Source of the DNA: Verrucomicrobiota bacterium
GTDB taxonomy: Bacteria > Verrucomicrobiota > Verrucomicrobiia > Opitutales > Opitutaceae
Direction of reading: 5' to 3'
NCBI GenBank assembly: GCA_030601755.1
Contig: JAUWBF010000004.1
Span: 29,852-93,851, forward strand
Length of the DNA: 64,000 bases
The notes below the pieces were generated by a model. The model saw only the letters and a program-made list of their open reading frames with translations. It was not told the DNA's origin and ran no database searches. The position numbers and the translations under genes are program-made. Below are positions 35,694 through 44,544 of this stretch, in pieces; position 1 is the first letter of the stretch, and each line of letters begins with the position of its first letter.

Positions 35694-36917
35694 ATGTCCG
35701 TGTCTGATTCCGCCACCACCCGTCCCTCTCTCCTGCGCCGCGCGATGACCGCGGTCGTGCAATGGGTGGACTCCGATTATTGCCCCGAGGGCGCCGAGAA
35801 AATGCGCAACGAACCCGACAAGGTCGACTGGGTGCGCGTCATGCCGTTCGTGGTCCTCCACCTCGGCTGCTTCGGCATCATCTGGGTCGGCGTGAGCGCC
35901 TTCGCCGCCTGGTCGGCCGTCGCGCTCTACTTCCTGCGCATGTTTGCCGTCACCGGCATCTACCACCGCTACTTCTCGCACAAGACCTACAGCACCAGCC
36001 GCTTCGGCCAGTTCCTGCTCGCCCTCTGGGGCGGCACCACCGTGCAGCGCGGCGGCCTCTGGTGGGCCTACCATCACCGTCACCACCACCAACACTCCGA
36101 CGAGGAGGAGGACGCCCACTCGCCGCACGTGCACGGCTTCCTCTGGTCGCACATCGGCTGGATCACCTCGCGCCGCAACTTCCCCACCGACTACTCCAAG
36201 GTGAAGGACCTCGCGAAGTTCCCCGAACTCGTCTGGCTCAACCGCTTCGACCTCGTCGTGCCGATCCTCTACGCCTTCTCGATGTTTGGCCTCGGCGCCC
36301 TGCTTGAGCGCTTCGCCCCCGGCCTCGGCACCAACGGCTGGCAGATGCTCGTCTGGGGCTTCTTCGTCTCGACCACCGCCCTCTTCCACGGCACCGCCTG
36401 CATCAACTCCATGGCCCACCTGATGGGCAAGCGCCGGTTCAACACCACCGACGACTCGCGCAACTCCTTCATCCTCGCGATCATCTGTCTCGGCGAGGGT
36501 TGGCACAACAACCACCACCGCTACCAGAGCTGCACCCGCAACGGCTTCTACTGGTGGGAGATCGACCTCACCTACTACGGCCTCAAGGCCCTCTCCTGGA
36601 CCGGCCTGATCTGGGGCCTCAAGCCCGTGCCGAAATCCATCCTCGAGGAGGGCATGCACGCCGAGCACCACAAGTCCGTCGCCGCCGCCCAGCGCGCCGT
36701 GACCCTTCACCCCGAGTATTCCTCGCTGAAGAAGGTCGTGCCCGCCGCCGCCGCGTTCGCCGTGGCCACAGCCGCCGCCGCCCAGGCCGAGGTGCCGAAA
36801 AAGCCCGACCCCGCCGCCCAGCACAAGGACCTCTCCGGCCTCGCCCAGGAGCTGAAGCAGAACCAAGACACCCCGGGCCACATCGCCCCGGACGCGCCTG
36901 AAGCCGGCAAAAAGTAA
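35694..36917 (+). CDS. Acyl-CoA/acyl-lipid delta-9-type desaturase
   Basis: 407 residues. Three histidine boxes for the di-iron centre: HRYFSH (91-96), HHRHHHQH (127-134) and WHNNHHRY (about 269-276), with four membrane segments between them. The last roughly 50 residues are Ala/Pro/Glu-rich and disordered, beyond the usual family end. It introduces a cis double bond into fatty acyl chains, which would provide the substrate for the two Cfa-type methyltransferases downstream. A strong terminator follows (36943-36982). Confidence 0.93.
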   Translation: MSVSDSATTRPSLLRRAMTAVVQWVDSDYCPEGAEKMRNEPDKVDWVRVMPFVVLHLGCFGIIWVGVSAFAAWSAVALYFLRMFAVTGIYHRYFSHKTYSTSRFGQFLLALWGGTTVQRGGLWWAYHHRHHHQHSDEEEDAHSPHVHGFLWSHIGWITSRRNFPTDYSKVKDLAKFPELVWLNRFDLVVPILYAFSMFGLGALLERFAPGLGTNGWQMLVWGFFVSTTALFHGTACINSMAHLMGKRRFNTTDDSRNSFILAIICLGEGWHNNHHRYQSCTRNGFYWWEIDLTYYGLKALSWTGLIWGLKPVPKSILEEGMHAEHHKSVAAAQRAVTLHPEYSSLKKVVPAAAAFAVATAAAAQAEVPKKPDPAAQHKDLSGLAQELKQNQDTPGHIAPDAPEAGKK

Positions 36918-36942
36918 GCCCGCGCCCCGCGTTTTTTTACCC

Positions 36943-36982
36943 CGGCCCGCATCGACAGCCCGATGCGGGCCGTTTTGTTTTC
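36943..36982 (+). terminator. Rho-independent terminator of the desaturase gene
   Basis: 12-bp perfect stem CGGCCCGCATCG/CGATGCGGGCCG with loop ACAGCC, followed by TTTTGTTTTC. Also preceded by a T7 run at 36932. The best intrinsic terminator in the window. Confidence 0.85.
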
Positions 36983-37058
36983 AAGCCGCCCGCCGCGCAT
37001 CTCCGGCCCCTCGCACGCCTTCCATCTTCCATCTCCCATCGTCCATCTTCCCTCCTCC

Positions 37059-38369
37059 ATGTCCCGCATCGCCATCATCGGCACCGGCATCGCCGGCGTC
37101 GGCACCGCCCGCTTCCTGCACCGCGCCGGCCACGACCTCACCCTCTTCGAGCAAGACGACCGCGTCGGCGGCCACACCAACACCGTCGAGGCCGAGGAAC
37201 CGCCCGCCACCCCCGGCGAGGCCACCCGCCGCGTGCCGATCGACACCGGCTTCATGGTGTTCAACAAGGTCACCTACCCCCTGCTCTGTCGGCTCTTCGA
37301 CGAACTCCAGGTGCCGGTGAAAAAGACCACCATGTCGTTCTCCGTGCGCGACGACGCCACCGGACTCGAATGGTGCGGCAGCTCGCTCAACCACCTCTTC
37401 GCCCAACGCAAGAACCTCTTCAGCATCCGCTTCTGGCGCATGCTCGCGCAGATCAACCGCTTCAACAAGGAAGCCGTCGCCGCGCTCGACGACCCCGCCG
37501 CCTCCGACGAGAGCCTCGGCGACTACGTGCGACGCCGCGGCTACGGGCAGGACTTTTTCGACCTCTACCTCGTGCCCATGAGCAGCGCCGTCTGGAGCAC
37601 GCCGCCCGAGCTCATGCTGTCGTTTCCCGCGACCACGCTGCTGCGATTTTTCCATAACCACGGCTTCCTCGGCCTGCACACCCAGCACCAGTGGTGGACG
37701 GTCGACGGCGGCTCGCGCGAATACCTCAAGCGTCTCATCGCGCCCTTCCGCGACCGCATCCTCACCGCCTGCCCCGCCACCCGCGTCGTGCGCCACGGTC
37801 CCGGCCAGGGCGTCACCGTGCTCAGCGGCGACGGGGCCTCGCGCCGTTTCGACCAGGTCGTCATCGCCACCCACGCCGACCAGGCCCTGCGCCTGCTCGT
37901 CAACCCCACCCCCGACGAGATCGACCTGCTCGGCGCCTTCAAATACCAGGCCAACACCGCCACCCTGCACACCGACGCCTCGGTCATGCCACGCGCCCCG
38001 CTCGCGTGGTCGGCTTGGAATTACCAGCTCGGCCGCGACGAGATCGGCCGCCTGCGACCAGCCACCCATTACTACATGAACGCCCTGCAAGGCGTCAGCG
38101 AACGCGAACGTTACTTCGTGTCCGTCAACGGCGTGGAGGACATCGACCCCGCCAAGGTCATCAAGACCATCCCCTACGAACACCCGCTCTTCGACCTCGC
38201 CGCCGTGCGCGCCCAGCCCCGCCTGCCCGCGCTCAACGCCGCCGCCAAGGGCACGACCGAGACCTATTTCGCCGGCAGCTACTTCCGCTACGGTTTTCAT
38301 GAGGACGCATTCATGAGCGCCGTTCATTTGGCCGAACTCCTGCTAGGACGCGACCCGTGGGGCGGTTGA
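37059..38369 (+). CDS. FAD-dependent amine-oxidase-like oxidoreductase (COG2907 type)
   Basis: 436 residues from ATG 37059. Rossmann motif GTGIAG at 8-13 and FEQDDRVGGHTNTVE, then GFMVFNKVTYPLLCRLF, PVKKTTMSFSVRD, FFHNHGFLG and GGSREYLKRL; C-terminal FAGSYFRYGFHEDAF closes the FAD site. This family is regularly found with DUF1365 and Cfa-type genes in fatty-acid modification clusters, where a role in desaturating methylated or cyclopropane chains has been proposed. First gene of that cluster here. Confidence 0.88.
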   Translation: MSRIAIIGTGIAGVGTARFLHRAGHDLTLFEQDDRVGGHTNTVEAEEPPATPGEATRRVPIDTGFMVFNKVTYPLLCRLFDELQVPVKKTTMSFSVRDDATGLEWCGSSLNHLFAQRKNLFSIRFWRMLAQINRFNKEAVAALDDPAASDESLGDYVRRRGYGQDFFDLYLVPMSSAVWSTPPELMLSFPATTLLRFFHNHGFLGLHTQHQWWTVDGGSREYLKRLIAPFRDRILTACPATRVVRHGPGQGVTVLSGDGASRRFDQVVIATHADQALRLLVNPTPDEIDLLGAFKYQANTATLHTDASVMPRAPLAWSAWNYQLGRDEIGRLRPATHYYMNALQGVSERERYFVSVNGVEDIDPAKVIKTIPYEHPLFDLAAVRAQPRLPALNAAAKGTTETYFAGSYFRYGFHEDAFMSAVHLAELLLGRDPWGG

Positions 38370-38433
38370 GCCACGCCGCTTGCGCGGTTGGACCGTCCCC
38401 CGCCGATTCGTCAAAACTCCTCCGACTACCGCC

Positions 38434-38973
38434 ATGAGCAAAAAATCCGCCCGTCACGCCGACGCCAATCCCAACTCGCCGCAGGCCCTCCGCCAGCGCC
38501 ACCTCATCTGGGAGAAGTGCATCCGCTCGATCGGCATCCTCTTCTACCTGCCCGCCGTGCTGCTGCTGCACCGCGCCGCCATGGTCTTGACCGGCCAGGC
38601 GCCCGAGACGCCCAAGCCCGCCGGCCTGTTCATGGCGGTGTTCGCGTTGATCTTCGTGATCGCCGGCTACGGGTTCCGCCGGCTCGACCCGGTTTTCCGT
38701 TACCGCGGCGGCGTGCTCGCGGGCCTCAGCCTGCTGTTGTTCGCCGTGCCGAAGTTCGGGTTGTTCTTCCCCGCCGGCATCGCGATCTGCGCCTACGTGC
38801 TCTTCCTCATCTTCGGCCCGCCCGGCCGCAAGATCTACTCGGCCGACTACCAGCGCGCCATCGCCGCCACCCCGCACATCCAGGCCACGCCGCCGATCAT
38901 CGTCTGGGTCGCCTTCGTGACGCTGCTGTTGTTCAGCGCCCTGACCATGGCCGGCCCGCGCGGCGGCGCCTGA
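38434..38973 (+). CDS. Hypothetical integral membrane protein
   Basis: 179 residues from ATG 38434. Hydrophilic N-terminus (about 30 residues), then four hydrophobic segments (about 31-50, 67-83, 90-128, 158-173). No family recognised with confidence. It sits between the FAD oxidoreductase and DUF1365 in the same orientation, so a helper of lipid modification is possible. Confidence 0.7.
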   Translation: MSKKSARHADANPNSPQALRQRHLIWEKCIRSIGILFYLPAVLLLHRAAMVLTGQAPETPKPAGLFMAVFALIFVIAGYGFRRLDPVFRYRGGVLAGLSLLLFAVPKFGLFFPAGIAICAYVLFLIFGPPGRKIYSADYQRAIAATPHIQATPPIIVWVAFVTLLLFSALTMAGPRGGA

Positions 38974-39108
38974 GCAGGCGGCGGCGCCCCCGCCCCGGTG
39001 CCCCGGCGACACGCGCCGCCGAAATCCGCGCGCATCCATGACGCGGCCCCGGGCGTAGCATGGAGGATTAACCAACCCGGCGATGAGCCGGCTCCGAACT
39101 TCCGTGCC

Positions 39109-40089
39109 ATGCGATCCCGACTCTTCGAATGCCGAGTGATGCACGCCCGCTTCCTGCCGCGGGCGCATCGCTTCGCTTACCGGATCTTCATGCTGGCGCT
39201 CGACCTCGACGAACTCGACACCCTGCACCGCCGCCTGCGGCTGCTCTCGGTCAACCGCGCCAACCTCTTCGCCTTCCGCGAAACCGACCACCTCCCCCTC
39301 GGCGAACCCGTCCACAACCCGTCGTCCCCAGCCGTTTGTCACTTAATAAGTGACAAACCCGCCTCGCTGAAGGCGCGCGTGCTCGCCCGGCTGGCGGACG
39401 ACGGCATCGACCCGGGGCCGGGCGCGCGCGTCGAGCTGGTGACGTTGCCCCGCATGCTCGGCTACCTGTTCAACCCGGTCTCGTTCTTCTTCGTGCGCGA
39501 CGCCGCCGGCCAGCCCGTGGCCGCCATCGCGGAGGTCACCAACACCTTTCGCGAGATGAAGGCCTACGTGCTCGGCCCCGACACGCTCTCGCCCGATGTT
39601 CGTAATACGAACATTCGCGGCGGCGCGCTCGACGGGTCCGCCGCGACCTTTCGCCTGCGCACTCCGAAGTGGTTCTACGTGTCGCCGTTCTCCGACGTGG
39701 ACGTGGCGTTCGACTTCAACCTGCGCGCGGCCGACGACCGGCTCGCCATCCGCATCGACGACCACGAGGGCACCGACCGCACGCTCACCAGCACCCTCAC
39801 CGGCCACGCCCGCCCGCTGACCGACGCGGCACTCGCGTCATGCTTTTTCAAATACCCGCTGCTCACCGTGCGCGTCATCATGCTGATCCACTGGCACGCG
39901 CTGCGGCTCTTCCTGAAAAAAATCCCCTGGTTCCCCAAGGCCGCGCGCGCCGCCGACCAGCGCGACCTGCGCCGCCCGCACCGCTCCATCGCGGCCCACG
40001 CCCCCGACGACGCCGGAGCCGGCGCGCCCGCCAAGCACGACCACCCGCCGCACCTTTCCAACCCAGCCACTCCCCGAGCCACGTCATGA
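39109..40089 (+). CDS. DUF1365 family protein with palindrome-encoded inserts
   Basis: 326 residues from ATG 39109. RLFECRVMHARFLPRAHRF, LGYLFNPVSFFFVRD, EVTNTFREMKAYVL and KWFYVSPFSDVDVAFDFN define DUF1365 (COG3496), usually next to Cfa-type genes. Two unusual stretches are encoded by palindromic DNA: VCHLISDK (39334-39358), where relatives have a short link, and DVRNTNIR (39596-39614). The second peptide also appears in RsmE of this window. The stop overlaps the next start (ATGA). Biochemical role unknown, linked to modified fatty acids by context. Confidence 0.9.
   Translation: MRSRLFECRVMHARFLPRAHRFAYRIFMLALDLDELDTLHRRLRLLSVNRANLFAFRETDHLPLGEPVHNPSSPAVCHLISDKPASLKARVLARLADDGIDPGPGARVELVTLPRMLGYLFNPVSFFFVRDAAGQPVAAIAEVTNTFREMKAYVLGPDTLSPDVRNTNIRGGALDGSAATFRLRTPKWFYVSPFSDVDVAFDFNLRAADDRLAIRIDDHEGTDRTLTSTLTGHARPLTDAALASCFFKYPLLTVRVIMLIHWHALRLFLKKIPWFPKAARAADQRDLRRPHRSIAAHAPDDAGAGAPAKHDHPPHLSNPATPRATS
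39334..39358. repeat. In-frame palindrome, family with GTCACTTA arms
   Basis: Perfect 12-bp arms GTTTGTCACTTA and complement around one central A, inside the DUF1365 coding region. Its AT content stands out in the G+C-rich gene; encodes VCHLISDK. Confidence 0.85.
39596..39614. repeat. In-frame palindrome ATGTTCGTAATACGAACAT (copy 1)
   Basis: 9-bp perfect arms around a central A; one further G/T wobble outside. Encodes VRNTNI in DUF1365. The identical 19-mer lies inside rsmE (46244-46272) in the same reading frame. Confidence 0.9.
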
Positions 40090-41402
40090 GCCAAGACACC
40101 GCCAGCCAGACCGCCGCCACGTCCGCCTTCTCCACGCCCGCCGTCCGCGGAGGGTTTTATCGCACGGCGTTGTTCAAGGCCCTCGCCGGCATGCGCCGCG
40201 GCCACCTGCATGTCGAGCTGCCCGAGGGCGGCGCGGTCGACCTCGGCGACCACGCCGCCGCACAGTCCGTGCGCCTGCCGCTTGGCATCCCCGCCGCCGC
40301 GGCCATCCGCGTGCGTCGCGAGGCGTTTTTCAAGAAATGCATTCTCGCCGGCGACATCGGCTTCGCCGAGTCCTACCTCGACGGCGACTGGGACACGCCC
40401 GACCTCACCGCGGTCATCGCGTGGTTCATCCTCAACCTCGACGACGCCCCCACCCTCTCCGGTTCGTCGGCCAAGGCCGCGCAGGGCTGGGCGCTCAACC
40501 TCCTGCGCTTCACCAACCGCCTCGGCCACCTGCTTCGCCCCAACTCCCGCGCGCAGGCCCGGCGCAACATCAGCGCGCACTACGATCTGTCCAACGACTT
40601 CTTCGCGCTCTTCCTCGACCCAACGATGATGTATTCCAGCGCGCGCTGGCCGGCCGAGGCCCAGCAACTCTCGCTTGAGGACGCGCAGCACGCCAAGAAC
40701 GAGGCCCTTTGCCAACACCTGCGCCTCACGCCCGACGACCACGTGCTCGAGATCGGCACCGGCTGGGGCGGCTGGGCGCTCCACGCCGCCGGCAAACACG
40801 GCTGCCGCGTGACCACCGTCACGTTGTCACACGAACAACACGCGCTCGCCACCCGCCGCGTCGCCGAGGCCGGCCTGGCCGACCGCGTTGAGGTGCGCCT
40901 GCAGGACTTTCGCGACGTCACGGGGCGCTTCGACAAGATCGTCTCCATCGAGATGATGGAGGCGCTCGGCCACCGCTACCTGCCGGTCTTCTGCGAGGCG
41001 GTCGCCCGCCTGCTCAAGCCCGACGGCCTGGCCGCGTTCCAGTTCATCACCTGCCCTGACGCCCGCTACGGGGAGCTGCGCCGCGGCGTGGATTTTATCC
41101 AGAAGCACATCTTCCCCGGCTCGCTGCTGCTGCCGCTCAACCGCGTCAACGCCCTCATGGCCGACGCCGGCGGACTCGGCCTGCACCACGTCGACGACTT
41201 CGGCCCCGACTACGCCCGCACCCTGCGTGAGTGGCACCGCGTGTTTCGCCAAAAGCTCGACGCCGTGCGCGCGCTCGGTTTCGACGACCGCTTCATCCGC
41301 AAGTGGAGCTACTACCTCAACTACTGCGAGGCCGCCTTCGCCCTGCGCAACATCTCCGTCGTGCACGCCGTCTACACCCGCCCCAACAACCTCGCACTGT
41401 GA
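40086..41402 (+). CDS. Cyclopropane-fatty-acyl-phospholipid synthase family methyltransferase (1)
   Basis: 438 residues from ATG 40086, which overlaps the DUF1365 stop. N-terminal lipid-binding domain (ESYLDGDWDTPDLTAVI), then ARRNISAHYDLSNDFFALFLDPTMMYSSA, SAM motif I VLEIGTGWGGWA at about 220, and C-terminal KWSYYLNYCEAAFALRNISV. Transfers a methyl group from SAM to a double bond of membrane phospholipid acyl chains, giving cyclopropane or methylated chains. Full length for the family. Confidence 0.93.
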   Translation: MSQDTASQTAATSAFSTPAVRGGFYRTALFKALAGMRRGHLHVELPEGGAVDLGDHAAAQSVRLPLGIPAAAAIRVRREAFFKKCILAGDIGFAESYLDGDWDTPDLTAVIAWFILNLDDAPTLSGSSAKAAQGWALNLLRFTNRLGHLLRPNSRAQARRNISAHYDLSNDFFALFLDPTMMYSSARWPAEAQQLSLEDAQHAKNEALCQHLRLTPDDHVLEIGTGWGGWALHAAGKHGCRVTTVTLSHEQHALATRRVAEAGLADRVEVRLQDFRDVTGRFDKIVSIEMMEALGHRYLPVFCEAVARLLKPDGLAAFQFITCPDARYGELRRGVDFIQKHIFPGSLLLPLNRVNALMADAGGLGLHHVDDFGPDYARTLREWHRVFRQKLDAVRALGFDDRFIRKWSYYLNYCEAAFALRNISVVHAVYTRPNNLAL

Positions 41403-41417
41403 ACCGTCAGCCTGAGT

Positions 41418-41545
41418 TTAACGCAAAGACGCGAAGGCGCAAAGCTCCGGCGAACGTAGCGCAGGCTTCCAGCCTGCCGTTGAAATCGGAATGCAGGCTG
41501 GAAGCCTGCGCTACTCAACTCCGCGTCTTTGCACCTTTGCGTTAA
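41418..41545. repeat. 128-bp nested inverted-repeat element (copy 2)
   Basis: Outer arms TTAACGCAAAGACGC and complement, inner arms GTAGCGCAGGCTTCCAGCCTGC-like and complement around the centre GTTGAAATCGGAAT. The same length and layout as 25138-25265, about 16 kb away. It ends 1 bp before the next start codon. Confidence 0.9.
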
Positions 41546-41546
41546 A

Positions 41547-41966
41547 ATGATCCTCTTCCTCCGCATCCTCTTCATCGGCATCCTCGCCTTCATGTCCTTG
41601 GGCACCGTGCGCGCCTCGCTGGAACAGGCCATGTTCGACATCCCCGGCGAGGTGATCGGCAACCCGTGGTTTCAGGTCACGTTGCTCGACGCCTACTTCG
41701 GCTTCATCACGTTCTACGTGCTCATCGCGTGGAAGGAGCAGCGCCTCGCCGCGCGCATCCTGTGGTTCCCGGTCGTGATCCTGTGGGGCAACTTCGCCCT
41801 CGCCGCCTACATGCTGCGCGAACTCTTCGCGGTGCGCGCCGACGCGCCCGACGGACTGCGCGACGTGCTCACCGCGCGCCGCCCCGGCCGCCTCGGGATG
41901 CCCGTCGGGTTTCTCGTCGCCGGCATCGCCGTCTACCTGCTCGCCGCGAAAAACCTGCTCGCGTGA
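41547..41966 (+). CDS. DUF1475-like small membrane protein
   Basis: 139 residues from ATG 41547. MILFLRILFIGILAFMSLGT with VRASLEQ, then NPWFQVTLLDAYFGFITFYV and WFPVVILWGNFALAAYML, giving about four membrane segments. Similar to DUF1475 proteins, which accompany FAD oxidoreductase/DUF1365/Cfa clusters. The start lies directly behind the 128-bp repeat, so its ribosome binding region derives from the element. Confidence 0.75.
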   Translation: MILFLRILFIGILAFMSLGTVRASLEQAMFDIPGEVIGNPWFQVTLLDAYFGFITFYVLIAWKEQRLAARILWFPVVILWGNFALAAYMLRELFAVRADAPDGLRDVLTARRPGRLGMPVGFLVAGIAVYLLAAKNLLA

Positions 41967-42532
41967 CCACCGGACAACCAACGTCCGCGTCCGACCACAC
42001 CACCGCCGGCCGCGCCCGCGGCTTCTGGCGACGACGCCTGCTAGATCCGATCCTCGCGCAGCTCACCCAAGGCGTCACCCCCGACAAAATCGCCGCCACG
42101 CTCGCCGTCGGCACAGCCTGCGCGATGTTTCCCTTTCTCGGCGCCACCGCCCTGCTCTGCCTGCTTGTCGGCATCCCGCTGCGCATGAACCAACCCATCC
42201 TGCAAACGCTCAACCAACTCCTCGGGCCGCTGCACCTCGTGATGATCCTCGTCTACGTGCGCATCGGCGAGTGGCTCTGGCGCGCGCCCGACGACCGGCA
42301 GTTTTCCGTCACCGGCATGATCCGCGACTTCGCCGACCTGTCGTTCGGCGAGTTTTTGCAAAAATTTGGCCTCGCCGGCCTGCACGCCTTCACCGCCTGG
42401 GCGCTCACCGCGCCGCTGCTCGTCGCGCTGGTCTACTACACGACCCGTCCCGCGCTGCGCCGTTTCGCGCGCCGCTCGGCGGACTCGTCGCCGCCGTCAA
42501 CCGACATCCACCCTGCCGGCCCACGCGTATGA
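41963..42532 (+). CDS. DUF2062 family membrane protein
   Basis: 189 residues from GTG 41963, overlapping the previous stop (GTGA). Segment GVTPDKIAATLAVGTACAMFPFLG and the glycine/proline-rich membrane pair NQPILQTLNQLLGPLHLVMI are DUF2062 features (three to four membrane segments). Function unknown; translational coupling to the DUF1475 gene implies a shared role. Confidence 0.82.
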   Translation: MTTGQPTSASDHTTAGRARGFWRRRLLDPILAQLTQGVTPDKIAATLAVGTACAMFPFLGATALLCLLVGIPLRMNQPILQTLNQLLGPLHLVMILVYVRIGEWLWRAPDDRQFSVTGMIRDFADLSFGEFLQKFGLAGLHAFTAWALTAPLLVALVYYTTRPALRRFARRSADSSPPSTDIHPAGPRV

Positions 42533-42562
42533 CTTCACGCGCCGCCGACTGACGCCACCACG

Positions 42563-43348
42563 ATGCATCCGCTCGCCCTCATCCTCGTCGCCCTCGCCGC
42601 CAGTTGCGCGCTCTTCGCCGCGTGCTTCGTCGTCGCGCGCCGCCTCGACAACTACGGCATCGTCGACGTCGTCTGGAGCTACGCCTTCGGTCCCGTCGCC
42701 GCGCTCTACGCCGCCCTCGCCGACGGCTGGGCGCCCCGTCGCTGGCTCGTCGCCGCCCTCGCCCTCGGCTGGAGCATCCGGCTCGGCACGCACCTGCTGC
42801 GCCGCGTCGCCTCCCACCATCCCGAGGAGGACGGCCGCTACCAGGAGATGCGCAAACGCTGGGCACCGCGTTTCGAGCGCACGATGTTCGGGTTCTTTCA
42901 ATTGCAGGCCGCCTCCGTGGTCGTGCTCGCCACGCCCTTCCTGCTCGCCGTCGGCCGCGACACCGCCGCCTTCACCGCGCTCGACTACGCCGCCCTCGTG
43001 CTCCTCGCCGGCTCGCTGCTCGGCGAACACCTCGCCGACGCGCAGCTCGCCGCCTTCGCCAAGGACCCCGCCAACAAGGGCACGGTCTGCGAAACCGGCC
43101 TCTGGGCCTGGAGCCGCCACCCCAACTACTTCTTCGTCTGGCTCACGTGGGGCGCCTTCGCGCTCTTCGCGCTGCCCGCGTCCTGGGGCTGGCTCGGCCT
43201 GATCGCCCCCGCCGCCATCCTGCACCTCGTGCTCAACGTCACCGGCATCCCCATCACCGAGGAGCAGTCCCTGCGCAAACGCGGCGACGCCTACCGCGAC
43301 TACCAAAAACGCGTCTCCGCCTTCGTGCCGCTCCCGCCCAAACGCTGA
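42563..43348 (+). CDS. DUF1295 family membrane protein (isoprenylcysteine methyltransferase/steroid reductase-like)
   Basis: 261 residues, about seven membrane segments. GIVDVVWSYAFGPVA at 36-50, WSIRLGTHLLRR, and the C-terminal WAWSRHPNYFFVWLTWGAFA plus ITEEQSLRKRGDAYRDYQKR, the conserved cofactor-binding end of the ICMT/steroid-5-alpha-reductase superfamily. DUF1295 genes recur in Cfa/FAD-oxidoreductase clusters; a reductase on an acyl chain is a reasonable guess. Confidence 0.88.
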   Translation: MHPLALILVALAASCALFAACFVVARRLDNYGIVDVVWSYAFGPVAALYAALADGWAPRRWLVAALALGWSIRLGTHLLRRVASHHPEEDGRYQEMRKRWAPRFERTMFGFFQLQAASVVVLATPFLLAVGRDTAAFTALDYAALVLLAGSLLGEHLADAQLAAFAKDPANKGTVCETGLWAWSRHPNYFFVWLTWGAFALFALPASWGWLGLIAPAAILHLVLNVTGIPITEEQSLRKRGDAYRDYQKRVSAFVPLPPKR

Positions 43349-43394
43349 TCGCGGGCCACCTTCTTACTTCTCACTTCATCCTTCTTACTTGGAA

Positions 43395-44405
43395 ATGATC
43401 GACGCCCTCCTCGAAAAAAACCTCCTGCCCGACGCCCTCGTCCGCTTCGGCATCCGTCGCCTGCTCGCCCAACGTATCCACGAGGAGACTACGCGCTATG
43501 ACGCCGATACCTACGTCGCCGACCTCAAGACCCGCCCCCTCGCCGAGCAGACCGCCGCCGCCAACGAGCAGCACTACGAGGTCCCCACGCCCTTTTACCA
43601 ACACTGCCTCGGCAAACGCCTCAAATACTCCGGCTGTCTCTACCCGACCGGCACCGAGACCCTCGACCAGGCCGAGGAACACATGCTCGCCCTCTACGTC
43701 GAGCGTGCCCAACTCGCCGACGGCCAGCACATCCTCGAACTCGGCTGCGGCTGGGGCTCCCTTTGCCTCTACAACGCCGAGAAATTTCCCAACGCGAAGA
43801 TCACCGCCATCTCCAACTCCCGCACGCAGAAGGAGCACATCGACACCGAGGCGCGCAAACGCGGCCTCACCAACCTCCGCGTGATCACCTGCGACATCAA
43901 CGCCTTCGATATCGCCCCGGCGTCGTTCGACCGCGTCGTCTCCGTCGAGATGTTCGAGCACCTCAAGAACTATGAGCTGCTCTTCCGCAACATCGCCCGC
44001 TGGCTCAAGCCCGGCGGCCTGCTCTTCACCCACATCTTCACCCACCACGCGTTCAGCTACCACTTCGTCGCGCGTGACGCCTCCGACTGGATGAGCCGCT
44101 ACTTTTTCACCGGCGGACAAATGCCCGCGCACGACCTGTTGCCGCGCTTTCAGGATGATCTCAAACTCGTCGAGGACTGGAAGGTCAACGGTCGCCACTA
44201 CCAGCAGACCGCCGAGCACTGGCTGCAAAACATGGACGCCCACCGCGAGGAGATCCTGCCCCTCTTCCGCGACACCTACGGACCCGACCAGGCGGTCAAG
44301 TGGTGGGCGTATTGGCGGACCTTCTACATGGCCTGCGCCGAGCTCTGGGGTTACCGCGGCGGCGAGGAATGGCTCGTCAGCCACTACCTCTTCCGCAAAC
44401 CCTGA
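43395..44405 (+). CDS. Cyclopropane-fatty-acyl-phospholipid synthase family methyltransferase (2)
   Basis: 336 residues from ATG 43395 (TTG 43389 possible). QHYEVPTPFYQHCLGKRLKYSGC, SAM motif I ILELGCGWGSLCLY at about 113, VVSVEMFEHLKNYELL and FTHIFTHHAFSYHF. It lacks the N-terminal lipid-binding domain of the first Cfa gene and belongs to a shorter branch. Two different Cfa-type enzymes in one cluster suggest sequential or alternative methylation. Confidence 0.92.
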   Translation: MIDALLEKNLLPDALVRFGIRRLLAQRIHEETTRYDADTYVADLKTRPLAEQTAAANEQHYEVPTPFYQHCLGKRLKYSGCLYPTGTETLDQAEEHMLALYVERAQLADGQHILELGCGWGSLCLYNAEKFPNAKITAISNSRTQKEHIDTEARKRGLTNLRVITCDINAFDIAPASFDRVVSVEMFEHLKNYELLFRNIARWLKPGGLLFTHIFTHHAFSYHFVARDASDWMSRYFFTGGQMPAHDLLPRFQDDLKLVEDWKVNGRHYQQTAEHWLQNMDAHREEILPLFRDTYGPDQAVKWWAYWRTFYMACAELWGYRGGEEWLVSHYLFRKP

Positions 44406-44544
44406 GTCCCAGGGAGCGCCGCTACCAAGCGCGTCTGCAGCTGGCAGGGACGGCCGGGCCAAGCAGACCGGTTTTTTCGTTCGTCATTCGCCGGCGATCC
44501 TTCGTCATTGGGCGCTGGTCCTTGGCCATCAACCCGTCCCCACA

